Position numbers and translations under genes: made by a program. The notes beneath the pieces were generated by a model that did not search any database, was not told the DNA's origin, and was given only the letters and a program-made list of their open reading frames with translations. Positions 5,867 to 6,608 of a DNA stretch of 6,608 bases are shown here, piece by piece (position 1 is the stretch's first letter; each line of letters opens with the position of its first letter). The stretch is from DASTHS01 sp035718085 (GTDB lineage: Bacteria; Actinomycetota; Acidimicrobiia; Acidimicrobiales; Palsa-688), in the NCBI GenBank assembly GCA_035718085.1, contig DASTHS010000061.1, positions 1 through 6,608 of the forward strand. The letters are read 5' to 3'.

Positions 5867-6608
5867 CCATGCTCGAACGACTCCGATCCCCCGGCCGCGC
5901 TCTGGGGCGGCGATCAGCTCCGGCCGTGCAGACCTACGAACGTGGCAGCTGGACCGGCCCGATCCTCTCCTGCCGGGGGGTCGACGTCGCCTACGACAAG
6001 GTGCAGATCCTCTTCGGTGTCGACATGGATGTCGAGGAGGGGGAGATCATCGCCCTCCTCGGCACGAATGGCGCCGGGAAGTCGACGCTGCTGAAGGCCA
6101 TCTCCGGTCTCGTCGACCCGATCGCCGGGTCGATCAGCTTCGCCGGCACAGACATCACCCACTCCGACGCCGTGGCCACCTCCCGCATGGGCATCATCCA
6201 GGTGCCCGGCGGCAAGGCCGTCTTCCCCACCCTCACCGTGGCGGAGCACTTCAGGGCGGGCACCTGGCTCTACAGCCACGAAGATCCCGCCGACGTGCAG
6301 GCGCGCACCGAGGAGGTGCTCGACCAGTTCCCCCGGGTGCGCGAACGGTGGGACCAGATGGCCGGCAACCTCTCCGGAGGGGAGCAGCAGCAGTTGGCGC
6401 TCGGCATGGCCTTCGTCGCGCGACCCCGCCTGCTCATCATCGACGAGCTCAGCCTCGGACTGGCCCCCACGATCGTCGAGCAACTGCTCAAGCTCGTCCG
6501 GGCCATCCACGCCCAAGGGTGCACCATCATCCTGGTCGAGCAGTCCGTCAACGTCGCGCTGACGATCGCCGACCGCGCCTATTTCATGGAGAAGGGCGAG
6601 GTCCGCTT
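5863..6608 (+). CDS. LivF-like ABC transporter ATP-binding protein, 5' part
   Basis: The first 248 codons of a LivF-type ATPase, cut by the window end, would hydrolyse ATP to drive the fused permease. After a 33-residue extension (MTMLERLRSPGRALGRRS and on) the domain starts ILSCRGVDVAYDKVQILFGV. Walker A is GTNGAGKST (67-75), the Q-loop Gln is 113 (IIQVPGGKAVFP), the signature is LSGGEQQQLALG (170-181), and Walker B is LLIIDE (190-195) followed by LSLGLAP. The H-loop reads VEQSVNVAL, so Gln227 replaces the usual His; this VEQ form is typical of LivF as opposed to LivG (IEHD). LivF proteins usually have Pro after the Walker B Glu (DEPSLGLAP), but here it is Leu. The start at 5863 overlaps the permease stop (ATGA) and has a GGGG at 5852-5855, 7 bases away; the ATG at 5869 is the alternative. 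The usual length near 235-240 for the domain suggests few residues are missing unless it is fused onward. Confidence 0.93.
   Translation, partial: MTMLERLRSPGRALGRRSAPAVQTYERGSWTGPILSCRGVDVAYDKVQILFGVDMDVEEGEIIALLGTNGAGKSTLLKAISGLVDPIAGSISFAGTDITHSDAVATSRMGIIQVPGGKAVFPTLTVAEHFRAGTWLYSHEDPADVQARTEEVLDQFPRVRERWDQMAGNLSGGEQQQLALGMAFVARPRLLIIDELSLGLAPTIVEQLLKLVRAIHAQGCTIILVEQSVNVALTIADRAYFMEKGEVR

Noticed and set aside
1..6608. CRISPR array, tRNA, rRNA, insertion sequence or attachment site
   Set aside because: I saw no spaced direct repeats, no tRNA-like cloverleaf, no transposase and no terminal inverted repeats; almost the whole window is coding.

Overview
The window is a very GC-rich, densely packed stretch with all genes on the + strand and short gaps or start/stop overlaps. 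Codon third positions are almost all G or C. The gene content (a bacterial ComA-like phosphosulfolactate synthase, a fused LivH-LivM permease, and a substrate-binding protein with a long Gly/Ala linker) fits a high-GC actinobacterium, perhaps of the Acidimicrobiia type. That lineage call is inference from composition and gene style only.

Region 1 (1-1428) holds three metabolic genes: the C-terminal part of a ComA-family phosphosulfolactate synthase (cut by the window start), a small VOC-fold (glyoxalase/dioxygenase superfamily) protein overlapping it by 8 bases, and a histidine phosphatase 26 bases further on. ComA-type enzymes make a phosphorylated product, so a phosphatase two genes downstream is a natural candidate for the next step. 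The sequence alone does not prove this.

Region 2 (1429-1553) is the only real intergenic gap, 125 bases. It contains a possible 10-codon leader ORF, two overlapping and mutually exclusive 6-bp inverted repeats, and a third GC-rich hairpin ending at the ribosome-binding site of the next gene. This is the likeliest control region in the window.

Region 3 (1554-6608) is a branched-chain-amino-acid-type (HAAT/Liv) ABC importer operon joined by two ATGA overlaps. It encodes an extracellular type 1 substrate-binding protein, a single polypeptide carrying both LivH-like and LivM-like permease domains plus a cytoplasmic tail, and a LivF-like ATPase that runs off the window end. No LivG-type ATPase is present in the window. 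The binding protein would capture a ligand outside the cell, the fused permease would form the channel, and LivF with a partner ATPase would power uptake. The ligand cannot be read from the sequence.
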